DNA from: Flavivirga sp. 57AJ16
Lineage (GTDB): Bacteria > Bacteroidota > Bacteroidia > Flavobacteriales > Flavobacteriaceae
Assembly: GCF_028736925.1 (NCBI RefSeq)
Contig: NZ_JAQZAT010000015.1
Coordinates: forward strand, 1 to 64,000
Direction: 5' to 3'
Length of the DNA stretch: 64,000 nt
Shown: one piece after another, positions 44,991 through 54,045 of the stretch
How the letters are laid out: the number at the start of each line of letters is the position of its first letter
How positions within the stretch are numbered: the first letter of the stretch is position 1
Translations under genes and position numbers: made by a program
The notes under the pieces: model-generated
The model's input: only the letters and a program-made list of their open reading frames with translations
Databases searched by the model: none
What the model was told of the DNA's origin: nothing

Positions 44991-45877
44991 AAAAATTAAT
45001 CCCATCCTGGATACGAGTTCCAATAGTGTTCTTTATTATTTTTGGAACTGTTGAATATTTTGTAGACTCAGGAGATAAACCTGCATTTGTAGAATATCCG
45101 ATTATCTTACTTTTTCTTTTCTTAGTATTATTGATATTAATTGCCATTGAAGCCATTGTTAGTGCCTTAGAAAATATCATGCTGCAAAAGTTGGACGAAG
45201 AAGCTAGAGCAAGATTTTTACAGGAAAGACAGTATCGATTTACTTGGTTTAAAAACACCTATGCAAAGCTTCTTGGACAAAAACCAATTGAAGAAGAAGC
45301 CGAAATCATATTAGATCATAATTATGATGGTATAAAAGAACTGGATAATAACCTCCCACCTTGGTGGTTATATGGTTTTTACATGTCTATTATTTTCGCA
45401 GCTGTTTATTTATTAAAATATCATGTTTTTAATGGTGACACTCAAATCGATGAATTAGAAACCGAACTAGCAGAAGCAAAAACGGCTATTGAAGCTTATA
45501 AAAAAACGGCTAAAGATTTAGTAGATATAAATACGGTTACATTACTTACCGAAGCTGCAGACTTAAATGCAGGTAAAAAGATATTCGAAACCACATGTGT
45601 TGCTTGTCATATGGCCGATGGCGGTGGTGGTATTGGCCCAAACTTAACCGATCAAAATTGGATCTTAGGGGGCGATATAAAAAGCGTGTTTAGAACAGTA
45701 TCTGAAGGAGGCCGTTCTGGTAAAGGTATGATTGCCTGGAAGCAGCAACTAAAACCGTTAGAAATAGCACAAGTAGCAAGCTATGTTTTAACATTTCAAG
45801 GAACAACACCTGCCAATCCTAAAGCTCCAGAAGGTGACATATGGGTAGATAAAAATGCGCAAACAAATGAAAACTAG
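44987..45877 (+). CDS. ccoP: cbb3 oxidase subunit III CcoP, mono-haem
   Basis: A 296-residue membrane-bound cytochrome c. Two hydrophobic helices lie near 8-25 and 36-60. A third after the N(x)LPPWW motif (DNNLPPWWLYGFYMSIIFA, near 115-140) is the CcoP anchor, followed by a periplasmic domain with one CVACH haem site near 205 and the Met ligand in GMIAWK. Classical CcoP has two haems; a single site is common in Bacteroidota. It passes electrons to CcoO. A 15-bp hairpin follows the gene. Confidence 0.92.
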   Translation: MKKLIPSWIRVPIVFFIIFGTVEYFVDSGDKPAFVEYPIILLFLFLVLLILIAIEAIVSALENIMLQKLDEEARARFLQERQYRFTWFKNTYAKLLGQKPIEEEAEIILDHNYDGIKELDNNLPPWWLYGFYMSIIFAAVYLLKYHVFNGDTQIDELETELAEAKTAIEAYKKTAKDLVDINTVTLLTEAADLNAGKKIFETTCVACHMADGGGGIGPNLTDQNWILGGDIKSVFRTVSEGGRSGKGMIAWKQQLKPLEIAQVASYVLTFQGTTPANPKAPEGDIWVDKNAQTNEN

Positions 45878-45929
45878 TACTATTCAAGTAGACTCCCTAA
45901 CAACTTCGTCTAACTAGAATGAACAAAAT

Positions 45930-45966
45930 TAAGACCAGTCAGGTTTTAAAGACCTGACTGGTCTTA
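45930..45966 (+). terminator. Hairpin between ccoP and ccoG
   Basis: TAAGACCAGTCAGGT and its complement form a perfect 15-bp stem with a 7-nt loop (TTTAAAG). It lacks a long U-run, so it may attenuate or stabilise the upstream oxidase mRNA rather than fully terminate. Confidence 0.5.
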
Positions 45967-45980
45967 CAAAGCAAAAAATT

Positions 45981-47405
45981 TTGGAAACGCCAGAAAATGA
46001 AACATTCAGAGACTCTATAGGTACGGTTACCGAAGAAGGTAAACGTGCTTGGGTATTTCCAAAAAAACCCAGCGGAACATTTTATAAATACCGAAAATGG
46101 GTAAGTTATGGATTGCTGGCCTTTTTATTACTGTCTCCTTTTATAAAGATTAATGGGAATCAGTTTTTAATGTTCAATGTTTTAGAACGTCGTTTTAATA
46201 TTTTTGGATTTCCATTCTGGCCACAAGACTTTCATTTGTTTGTGGTCTCAATGATTATTGGTGTCATTTTCATTACACTTTTTACGGTGGCGTTTGGTAG
46301 GATTTTCTGTGGGTGGATCTGTCCTCAAACCATTTTTATGGAAATGGTCTTTCGTAGAATTGAATATTGGATCGAAGGTGATAGAGGCAAACAAATAAGA
46401 TTATCGAAACAACCGTGGAACGCAGAAAAAATTAGAAAAAAAGGATTAAAACTAGCCATATTTCTTATTATTTCTTTCATTATTTCTAATGTGTTTTTGG
46501 CATACTTAATTGGAAGCGATAAACTTATTCAATACATAATCGATGGGCCTTTTAACCACATAAGCACCCTAATTTCATTGACCATTTTTACGGCAGTATT
46601 TTATTTTGTTTTTGCATGGTTTAGAGAACAGGTTTGTATTATCGCTTGTCCTTATGGCAGATTACAAGGTGTGCTTTTAGACACCAAATCGATTGTTGTT
46701 GCCTACGATCATAAACGAGGTGAAGGAGAAAATGGCAGAAAGAAATTTAGAAAAAATGAAGACAGACAAACTTTAGGACATGGTGATTGTATTGATTGTT
46801 TTCAATGTGTCCATGTATGTCCAACTGGAATTGACATTAGAAACGGCACACAATTAGAGTGTGTAAACTGTACTGCCTGTATCGATGCATGTGATCATAT
46901 TATGGAAAGCATCGATCTCCCAAAAGGATTGATTAGATATACCAGTGAAGATAATATTGAAAAGAAAACACCTTTTAAATTAACAGCAAGGATAAAAGGC
47001 TACATTGCGGTTCTTTCTATTCTAATTGGCCTGCTAACCGGTATGCTGTTTTTAAGAAATGATGTAGAAGCCAATGTACTAAGGTTACCTGGCCAATTGT
47101 ACGAACATAAAGAAAATAACATAATAAGCAATGTCTTTACGTATAAATTGGTTAATAAAACAACGAAAGACATTCATGATGTTAGTTTTAAATTAATGTC
47201 GCATAAAGGAAATTTAAAATTGGTAGCTACCCACGATAGTTTTGTAGTACCAAGTCAAGGTATTTCAGAAGGAACATTATTTGTAGAGATTAATAACTCG
47301 GCCTTAACAGGTGATAGAAATAAAATAAAAATAGGCGTATATGCAGGTGATAAATTAATCGAGACGACAACAGCCAATTTTTTGGGACCGAGAAGTTATA
47401 AGTAA
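45981..47405 (+). CDS. ccoG: CcoG/RdxA cupric reductase, cbb3 assembly
   Basis: A 474-residue membrane protein that reduces Cu(II) to Cu(I) for oxidase assembly. It has about five helices, with FCGWICPQTIFMEMVFR and CIIACPYGRLQ between them. A bacterial 2x[4Fe-4S] ferredoxin domain follows, with CIDCFQCVHVCPTGIDIR and CVNCTACIDACD (near 265-305). A C-terminal immunoglobulin-like domain (IG_CcoG) occupies about 350-474. The start is TTG 45981, just after the hairpin; no ATG is closer in frame. Confidence 0.93.
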   Translation: METPENETFRDSIGTVTEEGKRAWVFPKKPSGTFYKYRKWVSYGLLAFLLLSPFIKINGNQFLMFNVLERRFNIFGFPFWPQDFHLFVVSMIIGVIFITLFTVAFGRIFCGWICPQTIFMEMVFRRIEYWIEGDRGKQIRLSKQPWNAEKIRKKGLKLAIFLIISFIISNVFLAYLIGSDKLIQYIIDGPFNHISTLISLTIFTAVFYFVFAWFREQVCIIACPYGRLQGVLLDTKSIVVAYDHKRGEGENGRKKFRKNEDRQTLGHGDCIDCFQCVHVCPTGIDIRNGTQLECVNCTACIDACDHIMESIDLPKGLIRYTSEDNIEKKTPFKLTARIKGYIAVLSILIGLLTGMLFLRNDVEANVLRLPGQLYEHKENNIISNVFTYKLVNKTTKDIHDVSFKLMSHKGNLKLVATHDSFVVPSQGISEGTLFVEINNSALTGDRNKIKIGVYAGDKLIETTTANFLGPRSYK

Positions 47406-47470
47406 AATAAATTGAATATTAACTAAAAAGGAGATTCCCTCCTTCGAGGGAATGACAAAAGAATATAGTT

Positions 47471-47917
47471 ATGAAAATAAACTGGGGAACAGGTATCGTA
47501 ATGGCCTTTATAGGTTTTATAAGCTTTATAATGTATTTTATTATTACAATGAACGTAAATGATGCTTATGACCACGATTTAGTGACAGAAGATTATTATG
47601 CCGAAGAATTAGCATATCAAAAAGATATTGATAAGCTAAAAAATGCTAAAAACCTGGGCGAAAACATTACCTATAAAAAAACTGTCGAAGGATTAATTAT
47701 TCAATTCCCTAAGGCTATAGACTTTAAAAAAATCACTGGAAAAATATTCCTATATAGACCATCTAACAAACACTTGGATTTTGATACCATTATTTCATTA
47801 TCCAAGCCTTATTTGCTCATACCTGACAATCGTTTGGTAGATGGTCGTTGGAATATTAAAATTGATTGGCAATATAACGGCATCTCTTATTTATTTAAAG
47901 AATCCATTAATTATTAA
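47471..47917 (+). CDS. ccoH: FixH/CcoH family protein
   Basis: A 148-residue protein with one N-terminal helix (GIVMAFIGFISFIMYFIIT) and a periplasmic domain with DHDLVTEDYYAEELAYQKDIDK, the conserved DLV..DYY motif of FixH. The family is needed for stable cbb3 complexes. It lies between ccoG and the SafE gene, with only 2 bp to the latter. Confidence 0.88.
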   Translation: MKINWGTGIVMAFIGFISFIMYFIITMNVNDAYDHDLVTEDYYAEELAYQKDIDKLKNAKNLGENITYKKTVEGLIIQFPKAIDFKKITGKIFLYRPSNKHLDFDTIISLSKPYLLIPDNRLVDGRWNIKIDWQYNGISYLFKESINY

Positions 47918-47919
47918 AC

Positions 47920-48621
47920 ATGTTAATTTCGGCATTCATATTAGGGCTTTTAGGAAGTTTTCACTGTTTGGGCATGTGTGGCCCCATTGCTTTTATGCTC
48001 CCTTTAGACCGAACAAATGCCTTTAAAAAAGCATCTCAGATCACTACTTATCATCTTGGGAGGCTATTAGCTTATAGTATTATTGGCTTAGTGTTTGGGA
48101 GTATTGGTAAGAGCCTGTATATTTTTGGGTTTCAACAACAACTTTCTATTATCACTGGGTTTTTAATGATTTTGATTGTTTTAATCCCACAAAGAACATT
48201 TAGCAAGTATAACTTCTCAAAACCTATTTATAAGCTTATTTCTAAAGTAAAATCCGCTTTGGGACATGCTTTAAAAAAGAAAACTTCCGATACGTTTTTA
48301 ACCATCGGTTTCTTAAACGGTTTTTTACCTTGTGGACTTGTTTATATGGCTTTATTTGGAGCCATTGCTGGTGGAGATATATTAAAAGGTAGCTTCTATA
48401 TGGCTGCTTTTGGTTTAGGCACCCTACCATTAATGACCGCTGCTATTTACTTTAGTAACTTTTTAAAAGGCACAGCCAGACAAAAAATACAAAAAGCAAT
48501 TCCAGTTTTTGTGGTCCTTATTGGCTGTCTTTTTGTTCTTCGAGGTTTGGGACTTGGAATACCTTACCTTTCCCCAACCCCTATTTTAAATAGTGTTTCT
48601 AGTGCCATTGAATGTCATTAA
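47920..48621 (+). CDS. SafE/TauE-type membrane protein of the cco cluster
   Basis: A 233-residue protein with six predicted helices. It opens with FILGLLGSFHCLGMCGPIAFML, which carries the His-Cys-x-x-Met-Cys pattern of the cbb3-linked SafE family, and has a second half with GFLNGFLPCGLVYMALFGA. Members next to ccoGHS are thought to take part in copper handling or oxidase maturation. It is the last cco gene, starting 2 bp after ccoH. Confidence 0.85.
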   Translation: MLISAFILGLLGSFHCLGMCGPIAFMLPLDRTNAFKKASQITTYHLGRLLAYSIIGLVFGSIGKSLYIFGFQQQLSIITGFLMILIVLIPQRTFSKYNFSKPIYKLISKVKSALGHALKKKTSDTFLTIGFLNGFLPCGLVYMALFGAIAGGDILKGSFYMAAFGLGTLPLMTAAIYFSNFLKGTARQKIQKAIPVFVVLIGCLFVLRGLGLGIPYLSPTPILNSVSSAIECH

Positions 48622-49137
48622 CCATGAAAGGATTAACATCCAATACTGAGCTGTCAATTTTTCAAGGCACCTAATAACTTACTGATTTTCATTACATTTA
48701 CCCCGATTTCTCTTTTTTATAGTATGGATATAAGAATTGGCCAAATCAATAATACCTTTAATAATAACAGAATTTACCTTGATTATAAGACACTTTTACA
48801 GGTACTCATCTTGACTTTTTCTATTTCCTAAAACCTGCAGGCAGGCAGGAATGGCTCATATTTGTTCATATTTCGTTCCTTTTCTTATTCGTAACGAAGT
48901 TATGACTTTCAAAAAGTGCCTTATCTGAACAAATTTTAGCTCATTTTAGTTCACTTAACTCTTATTATCATAAATCGGAGTTCATGAATCTTCGATTTCG
49001 GTTAAAAACAAAAAGTCAAGATGAGTTCTATTTTAGAAAATTTATTATCTTTAAAAACAGTAGATTTTTTTCAATAAAAAAACCAGCAACAAGTAATACG
49101 CACATCCTTGAGCATAATTTTAAAAACCAAAATTTGA
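48622..49137. other. Gene-free spacer after the cco operon
   Basis: AT-rich, with a CCTGCAGGCAGGCAGG repeat at 48834-48849 and TCATATTTGTTCATATTTCG-type duplications nearby. A 68-codon frame at 48984 overlaps the next gene out of phase and looks spurious. I see no RNA gene. Confidence 0.35.
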
Positions 49138-49977
49138 ATGAAAACAACAATTTTTTACTTCCTATTGTCTTTGACCTTAATTGCCTGTAACAGCAAAACC
49201 GCTTCTTCAGAAAAAGTCGATAATACTACAACACCAAAAAAAGACATACAAAAAAGTATCATTGATCTATCGCATACCTATTCTAGCGAGACTATTTATT
49301 GGGTAACCTCGCAAGAGTTTAAATTGGATACCGTATATAATGGGCAAACGGATAAAGGGTATTATTATTCGGCCAATAATTTTTGTACTGCAGAACATGG
49401 AGGTACTCATATAGATGCCCCCATTCACTTTGTTGAAAATGGCCAAACTGTAGATGAAATAGCTCTCGAAAAATTAATTGGAAATGCCGTCAAGATCGAT
49501 GTATATTCAAAGGCCATTAACAATCCTAACTATCTAGTGAGTATTGAAGATCTTAAGGCTTGGGAAATAAGTCAAGATATGACCATCCCAGAGGGAAGTA
49601 TTGTTCTATTACAAACGGGCTTTTCAAAATATTATCCCGACAAGATCAAATACTTAGGAACGGATAAACGCGGAGAAGATGCCATTAAGTTATTGCACTT
49701 TCCAGGACTTTCTCCAGACGCAGCCAAATGGTTAATACAAAATCGTAATATTAAATCTATAGGTATTGATACCCCTAGTATTGATTACGGACAATCCGAA
49801 TCCTTTGAAAGCCATATTGCTCTTTTAGAGAAAAATATTCCTGTTTTCGAAAACCTCACCAATCTGGATAAATTGCCTTTAAAAGGGTTTGAAATAATTG
49901 CCTTACCTATGAAAATAGAAGGCGGAAGTGGAGCGCCTTTAAGGATCATAGCCATGGTAAATGACAGGCAAAAATAA
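49138..49977 (+). CDS. Cyclase-family (kynurenine formamidase-like) lipoprotein
   Basis: A 279-residue metal-dependent hydrolase with a lipoprotein signal (SLTLIACNSK, Cys near 18). The signature AEHGGTHIDAPIHFV (HxGTHxDxPxH, near 90-105) supplies the metal ligands, and SIGIDTPSIDYG and GFEIIALPMKIEGGSGAPLR complete the fold. Related enzymes hydrolyse N-formylkynurenine or cyclic imides/isatin. An exported lipoprotein form is unusual for tryptophan catabolism, so the substrate is uncertain. It stands alone and converges with the uspA gene. Confidence 0.82.
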   Translation: MKTTIFYFLLSLTLIACNSKTASSEKVDNTTTPKKDIQKSIIDLSHTYSSETIYWVTSQEFKLDTVYNGQTDKGYYYSANNFCTAEHGGTHIDAPIHFVENGQTVDEIALEKLIGNAVKIDVYSKAINNPNYLVSIEDLKAWEISQDMTIPEGSIVLLQTGFSKYYPDKIKYLGTDKRGEDAIKLLHFPGLSPDAAKWLIQNRNIKSIGIDTPSIDYGQSESFESHIALLEKNIPVFENLTNLDKLPLKGFEIIALPMKIEGGSGAPLRIIAMVNDRQK

Positions 49978-50070
49978 CCACATACACAGATATATTAAAA
50001 AGGTATTAAATCCCAGGGCAAGCCCTGATTCCTGAAAAATGGACCTTAGGGGCGATATAACTTATAAAAA

Positions 50071-50098
50071 GGCGATCTAAAAATAAATGTAGATCGCC
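50071..50098 (-). terminator. Terminator of the uspA gene
   Basis: GGCGATCTA and TAGATCGCC arms enclose a 10-nt loop. On the minus strand the stem is followed by TTTTTATAAG, giving a proper U-run 58 bp after the uspA stop. Confidence 0.7.
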
Positions 50099-50156
50099 CA
50101 TTCTCAATAATGAATCACTAGCAATTAATACCATTTCCCTTTTGAAAGGGTATCCT

Positions 50157-50987
50157 CTAAATTTTAAATGTTATTACTGGTAAGGTTGAATGATTTGCAA
50201 CATCTTCACCGACACTTCCTTGAAAAAAATGGGATAGCCCTTTTCTTCCATGTGTGGGAATGGCAATTAAATCTGCTCCTATTTTAATTGAAGCACTTAA
50301 AATGCCATCCTCAACGATGTAATCTGAAGTATAATGAACAGCATCCATTCTATCTAAATTTCCATCAGCTTTGGTAAAGAAGTTAACAGCAAGCCTTTCT
50401 ATTTCTGAAGCGCTTTTAAATCGGTCATTTGGCAAATTCACATGAACCAAATACAATTTAGAACCCATCTTATCAAACATTTTAACGGCATTCAAATAAG
50501 CCGTAATGGAATCCTCTGAAAAATCGCAAGCATAGGCCACCACCTCAAAATTAACCTGGGGCACATGATCCTTAACGACCAATACCGGAATATCTGCATG
50601 TCTCACAACACGTTCTGTATTAGAGCCAATAAAAAATTCCTTAACACCACTGGTTCCATGGGATCCTATGACTATAAGATCTGCATCATACTTTTTTGCA
50701 ATGTTATTAACTTCGCTAAACACCTTAAAATGCTTAACAATTGGTGTTACTTTAATATCTTTTAGATAATCTTTTTTAAGAAAATCTTCAAATCTTTGTT
50801 CTGCCAATTTTAAAAAATAAATTATTTTTTGAGGTTGTTCGCCTCCTGCTGTAAGTATAACTTCAGACATTTCTAACATATGTAACGCTAGCAATTCAGC
50901 ATCATGCTTTTTTGCCAACTTTGCTGCTGCATTTAAAGCGTATTCTGAATGTTCAGAAAAATCTATCGGTACAATAATCTTCTTCAT
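50157..50987 (-). CDS. Tandem UspA-domain universal stress protein
   Basis: A 276-residue cytoplasmic protein with two Usp domains (about 1-145 and 150-276). Both keep ATP-type loops: GSHGTSGVKEFFIGSNTERV in the first and PTHGRKGLSHFFQGSVGEDV in the second. Usp proteins respond to starvation, low oxygen or other stress. Its place beside the cbb3 and hemN genes suggests an oxygen-limitation role. An AGGAT-ATTT-ATCCT palindrome lies upstream at 51037-51050 but differs from the Fnr boxes and lacks their promoter spacing. Confidence 0.9.
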   Translation of the reverse strand: MKKIIVPIDFSEHSEYALNAAAKLAKKHDAELLALHMLEMSEVILTAGGEQPQKIIYFLKLAEQRFEDFLKKDYLKDIKVTPIVKHFKVFSEVNNIAKKYDADLIVIGSHGTSGVKEFFIGSNTERVVRHADIPVLVVKDHVPQVNFEVVAYACDFSEDSITAYLNAVKMFDKMGSKLYLVHVNLPNDRFKSASEIERLAVNFFTKADGNLDRMDAVHYTSDYIVEDGILSASIKIGADLIAIPTHGRKGLSHFFQGSVGEDVANHSTLPVITFKI

Positions 50988-51151
50988 ATTTTTTAGTTTT
51001 ATAATGAATATCTTTTTACTTCATGTTCCTAAATTAAGGATATTTATCCTACATTATCATAAGCGTATAGCCAAAAGGTTTAAACCCACCTTTTAGCGTC
51101 ACAACACCATGACATGGATCCCTTTGTTAAGCATCAAGGTTTTCTTTTTAG

Positions 51152-52516
51152 TTAAACCGTCTTAGAAAACAACTGGGTATCTGGCTGTTTTCTTTGTAAT
51201 AATAGATCAAAAGCCATACAAATGTTTCTAACAAATGGCCGGCCTTTTTTGGTTACTTGAATGGTGTTGGAACCAACCTTAAGCAATCCATCTACTTCCA
51301 TTTCTTTTAACCGGTCAATAACATCTGGTAATCCATTAAAATCAAGATTGTTTTGTTCCCAGGTCGTCTTAAAGCGACACATTAAATTAAGTATATGCTC
51401 TCTTATAATTAAATCTTCCTCATTGAGAATATGCCCTCTATAAACTGGTAAAATATTATCTTTTAATAAATCATGGTAGGCTTCGATACTTTTAACGTTT
51501 TGAGAAAATCCGTACCAACTATCACTAATAGATGATACACCTAAACCAATCATAACCTGAGTTTTCGAAGCTGTATATCCCATAAAGTTTCGATGCAAGT
51601 GATCATTTACCATAGACTCATATAACGAGTCTGTAGTTAAAGCAAAATGATCCATCCCTATGTCACTGTAACCAACTTCGGAAAGTAATTGTTTACCCAA
51701 TTCATACTGTTGCCTTTTTAATTCGGCAGATGGTAAATCGGAATCATGAAATCCGCGTTGGCCGTTCCCTTTCATCCATGGCACATGAGCATAACTATAA
51801 AATGCCAATCTATCTGGGAGTAATGTTTTTGTTTTTAAAATAGTTTCTTTTACATGCTCTAAAGTTTGAAACGGTAAACCAAAAATAATATCATGACCAA
51901 TCGAAGTATATCCAATATCCCTGGCCATATCGGTTGCCCGTTTTACATTTTCAAAGGGTTGAATTCTATGGATCGCTTTTTGTACTGCTTCATTATAATC
52001 TTGTACACCATAGCTCACCCTTCTAAATCCAACATCATAAAGTGCTTGTAAATGTCCTCGAGTGGTATTATTGGGGTGTCCCTCAAAACTAAACTCATGG
52101 TCATTTGCAAGTATGGAGTGTTTTAAGATGCCCTTAATCAATCGCTGCAAATTTTCAGGCCTAAAAAAAGTAGGTGTACCACCTCCTAAGTGCAGTTCTT
52201 TAACAATGGGTTTTTCATCAAATAATGCTAAGTATAAATCCCACTCTTTTAGAACAGCATCAATATAGGGAGACTCAACACTATGTTGTTTTGTAATACG
52301 CTTATTACACCCGCAAAACGTACACAAACTCTCGCAATATGGCAAGTGAATATAAAGGCTTATACCTTCTTCCGAATTACTTTCTTTATAGGATTGTATT
52401 AAAGACGACTTCCATTTTTTTAAAGAAAATGTCTCATTGTTCCAATAAGGAACGGTTGGATAACTCGTATAACGAGGCCCAGCAATATTGTATTTATTTA
52501 CTAAAGAATTTAACAT
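51152..52516 (-). CDS. hemN: Oxygen-independent coproporphyrinogen III oxidase
   Basis: A 454-residue radical-SAM enzyme that converts coproporphyrinogen III to protoporphyrinogen IX without O2. The cluster motif is YCESLCTFCGCNKR (CxxxCxFC plus a further Cys, near 57-70). GGGTPTFF, the HemN-typical NxxSYGVQD variant (RVSYGVQDYNEAV) and the C-terminal HemN domain follow. I prefer ATG 52516 over the ATG 9 bp upstream, as MLNSLVNKYNIAGPRYTSYP is the usual N-terminus. An Fnr box and TATTTTTG promoter precede it, consistent with haem supply for the cbb3 oxidase at low oxygen. Confidence 0.94.
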   Translation of the reverse strand: MLNSLVNKYNIAGPRYTSYPTVPYWNNETFSLKKWKSSLIQSYKESNSEEGISLYIHLPYCESLCTFCGCNKRITKQHSVESPYIDAVLKEWDLYLALFDEKPIVKELHLGGGTPTFFRPENLQRLIKGILKHSILANDHEFSFEGHPNNTTRGHLQALYDVGFRRVSYGVQDYNEAVQKAIHRIQPFENVKRATDMARDIGYTSIGHDIIFGLPFQTLEHVKETILKTKTLLPDRLAFYSYAHVPWMKGNGQRGFHDSDLPSAELKRQQYELGKQLLSEVGYSDIGMDHFALTTDSLYESMVNDHLHRNFMGYTASKTQVMIGLGVSSISDSWYGFSQNVKSIEAYHDLLKDNILPVYRGHILNEEDLIIREHILNLMCRFKTTWEQNNLDFNGLPDVIDRLKEMEVDGLLKVGSNTIQVTKKGRPFVRNICMAFDLLLQRKQPDTQLFSKTV

Positions 52517-52533
52517 ACCTAACATTTATATTT

Positions 52534-52541
52534 CAAAAATA
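52534..52541 (-). promoter_or_regulatory. -7 promoter element of hemN
   Basis: Minus-strand TATTTTTG matches TAnnTTTG, 17 bp before the preferred hemN ATG. Confidence 0.6.
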
Positions 52542-52563
52542 TAACATAGTATACTTTAAAAAT

Positions 52564-52577
52564 ATGACATATGTCAT
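52564..52577 (-). promoter_or_regulatory. Fnr-type box upstream of hemN
   Basis: ATGAC-ATAT-GTCAT, a perfect palindrome. Its centre (52570.5) is 36.5 bp from the last base of the hemN -7 element, exactly as at ccoS and ccoI. It may also affect the divergent YceI gene. Confidence 0.75.
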
Positions 52578-52642
52578 AACGAACATTTGCAATTCGATTA
52601 TTATTAGCTTAATTTCACATCGCCAAAAAAAACAACAAAAAA

Positions 52643-53263
52643 ATGAAGAGAGCAATCATCTTATTAATAGTTATTTCTATGGGAATAACTTCATGTAAAC
52701 AAAAAAAAGAAACAAAAACAGAGGCGCCGACCCAAGTAGAAACAACAGAAAAGTTTGTAGTTAAACCTGAGGCAACATCAGTAAAATGGACCGCTTATAA
52801 GACTACTGAAAAAAAAGGGGTAGCTGGTGAGTTTGCTATTTTAAATTTTGAAAATAAAGAAGGTGCTACGCCCCAAGAAGCTTTAAACAATTTAAACTTT
52901 TCGATCCCTGTAAGTAGTTTATTTACTAAAGATGAAGCTCGCGATGCTAAATTAAAAGAGTTTTTCTTTGGAGCTATGTTAGATACCGAACTTTTAAAAG
53001 GTACCATTAAGTATACTAATAATGTATGCGTGGCTTCTATTACCATGAATGGTGTGACGCATGATCTACCATTAAAGGTTGATATAACAGATGAGAGACG
53101 TGTAAGCATGGTTGGTACAATGAATCTTAAAGACTGGGATGCCTTAGGAGCTTTAGAGTCTATTAATAAAGCTTGTTTTGATTTACACAAAGGGCCTGAT
53201 GGCGTTAGTAAAACTTGGGAAGATGTAGCTATAGAAGTAAATACATTTCTTCGCAAAAGTTAA
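52643..53263 (+). CDS. YceI-like lipoprotein
   Basis: A 206-residue exported lipoprotein (ISMGITSCKQKK, Cys near 18) with a YceI lipocalin-like barrel from about 38: ATSVKWTAYKTTEKKGVAGEF, SLFTKDEARDAKLKEFFF and GVTHDLPLKVDI. YceI proteins bind isoprenoid quinones or similar lipids; one link to respiration would be quinone handling in the periplasm. It is divergent from hemN, with the Fnr box in the shared 126-bp gap, so co-regulation is possible. A strong terminator follows. Confidence 0.85.
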   Translation: MKRAIILLIVISMGITSCKQKKETKTEAPTQVETTEKFVVKPEATSVKWTAYKTTEKKGVAGEFAILNFENKEGATPQEALNNLNFSIPVSSLFTKDEARDAKLKEFFFGAMLDTELLKGTIKYTNNVCVASITMNGVTHDLPLKVDITDERRVSMVGTMNLKDWDALGALESINKACFDLHKGPDGVSKTWEDVAIEVNTFLRKS

Positions 53264-53296
53264 TAAAACACCTATTTTTATTATATAATTCATATT

Positions 53297-53320
53297 AAAG
53301 CTACTTATTAAAGTAGCTTT
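53297..53320 (+). terminator. Rho-independent terminator of the YceI gene
   Basis: AAAGCTACTT-ATTA-AAGTAGCTTT forms a 10-bp perfect stem with a T-rich run directly after it. Confidence 0.9.
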
Positions 53321-53445
53321 TTTATTTAATCATATTACTATAAAAAGGATTAAATGGCATGCATAAACACAGAATGTCTGTATCAACTTTTTTTCGTTAA
53401 CTTAGTAACGTGCCCCCATTGATGTACAAACCTTTAAAATAGTAA

Positions 53446-54045
53446 ATGAAAAAAATCAATTCTGTTGAAGAATACATAGAAGAACATGCTCATTTTAGTG
53501 AAGCACTCGTTTTGTTACGGGATATTATTAACAGGACTGAATGTGTTGAAACTATAAAATGGAATGCACCTGTTTATACTATAAACAATAAAAATGTTTT
53601 AGGTCTAGGCGCATTCAAAAATCATTTTGGTATTTGGTTCTTTAATGGTGTATTTCTAAAGGACAAACATAACATACTTGTAAATGCCCAGGAAAACAAA
53701 ACGAAGGCGTTAAGGCAAATGCGTTTTGAATCTGTTTCTGAAATTGATGAAAATATTATTTTGGATTACATCAAAGAAGCTATCGAAAATCAAAAGTTAG
53801 GCAAAGAAATAAAACCTGATCGCAATAAAAAAGAGACTGTTATTCCTAAGGAATTAAATGATTTATTAGCAAAAAACAAGGGGTTAAAAAACAGCTTTGA
53901 ATCTTTATCTCCTTATAAACAGCGAGAATACTGTGAATATATCGACAGTGCAAAACGTGAAACGACCAAACAAACCCGTTTAGAAAAAATCACACCCATG
54001 ATTTTGCAAAACATAGGTTTAAACGATAAATATAAAAACTGCTAA
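53446..54045 (+). CDS. DUF1801/YdeI fusion protein
   Basis: A 199-residue cytoplasmic protein. The N-terminal half (1-115) resembles DUF1801/YdhG-type proteins (CVETIKWNAPVYTINNKNVLGLGAFKNHFGIWFF). The C-terminal 65 residues form the YdeI helical block (LSPYKQREYCEYIDSAKRETTKQTRLEKI), as also seen in the 29417 gene. The family has been linked to resistance to bacteriocins or antimicrobial peptides, but the mechanism is unknown. It stands alone, downstream of a terminator. Confidence 0.8.
   Translation: MKKINSVEEYIEEHAHFSEALVLLRDIINRTECVETIKWNAPVYTINNKNVLGLGAFKNHFGIWFFNGVFLKDKHNILVNAQENKTKALRQMRFESVSEIDENIILDYIKEAIENQKLGKEIKPDRNKKETVIPKELNDLLAKNKGLKNSFESLSPYKQREYCEYIDSAKRETTKQTRLEKITPMILQNIGLNDKYKNC

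Noticed and set aside
39148-48621. Nitrogen-fixation (fix) gene cluster
   Set aside because: FixI/FixH/FixG-type genes are present, but they are the cbb3 assembly genes; no nif gene is seen.
48984-49190. 68-codon frame ahead of the cyclase lipoprotein
   Set aside because: It overlaps the true signal peptide in another frame and lacks protein-like composition.
51037-51050. AGGAT-ATTT-ATCCT as a fourth Fnr box (uspA)
   Set aside because: Same 5-4-5 shape, but the half-site differs and no TAnnTTTG lies 36.5 bp from its centre.
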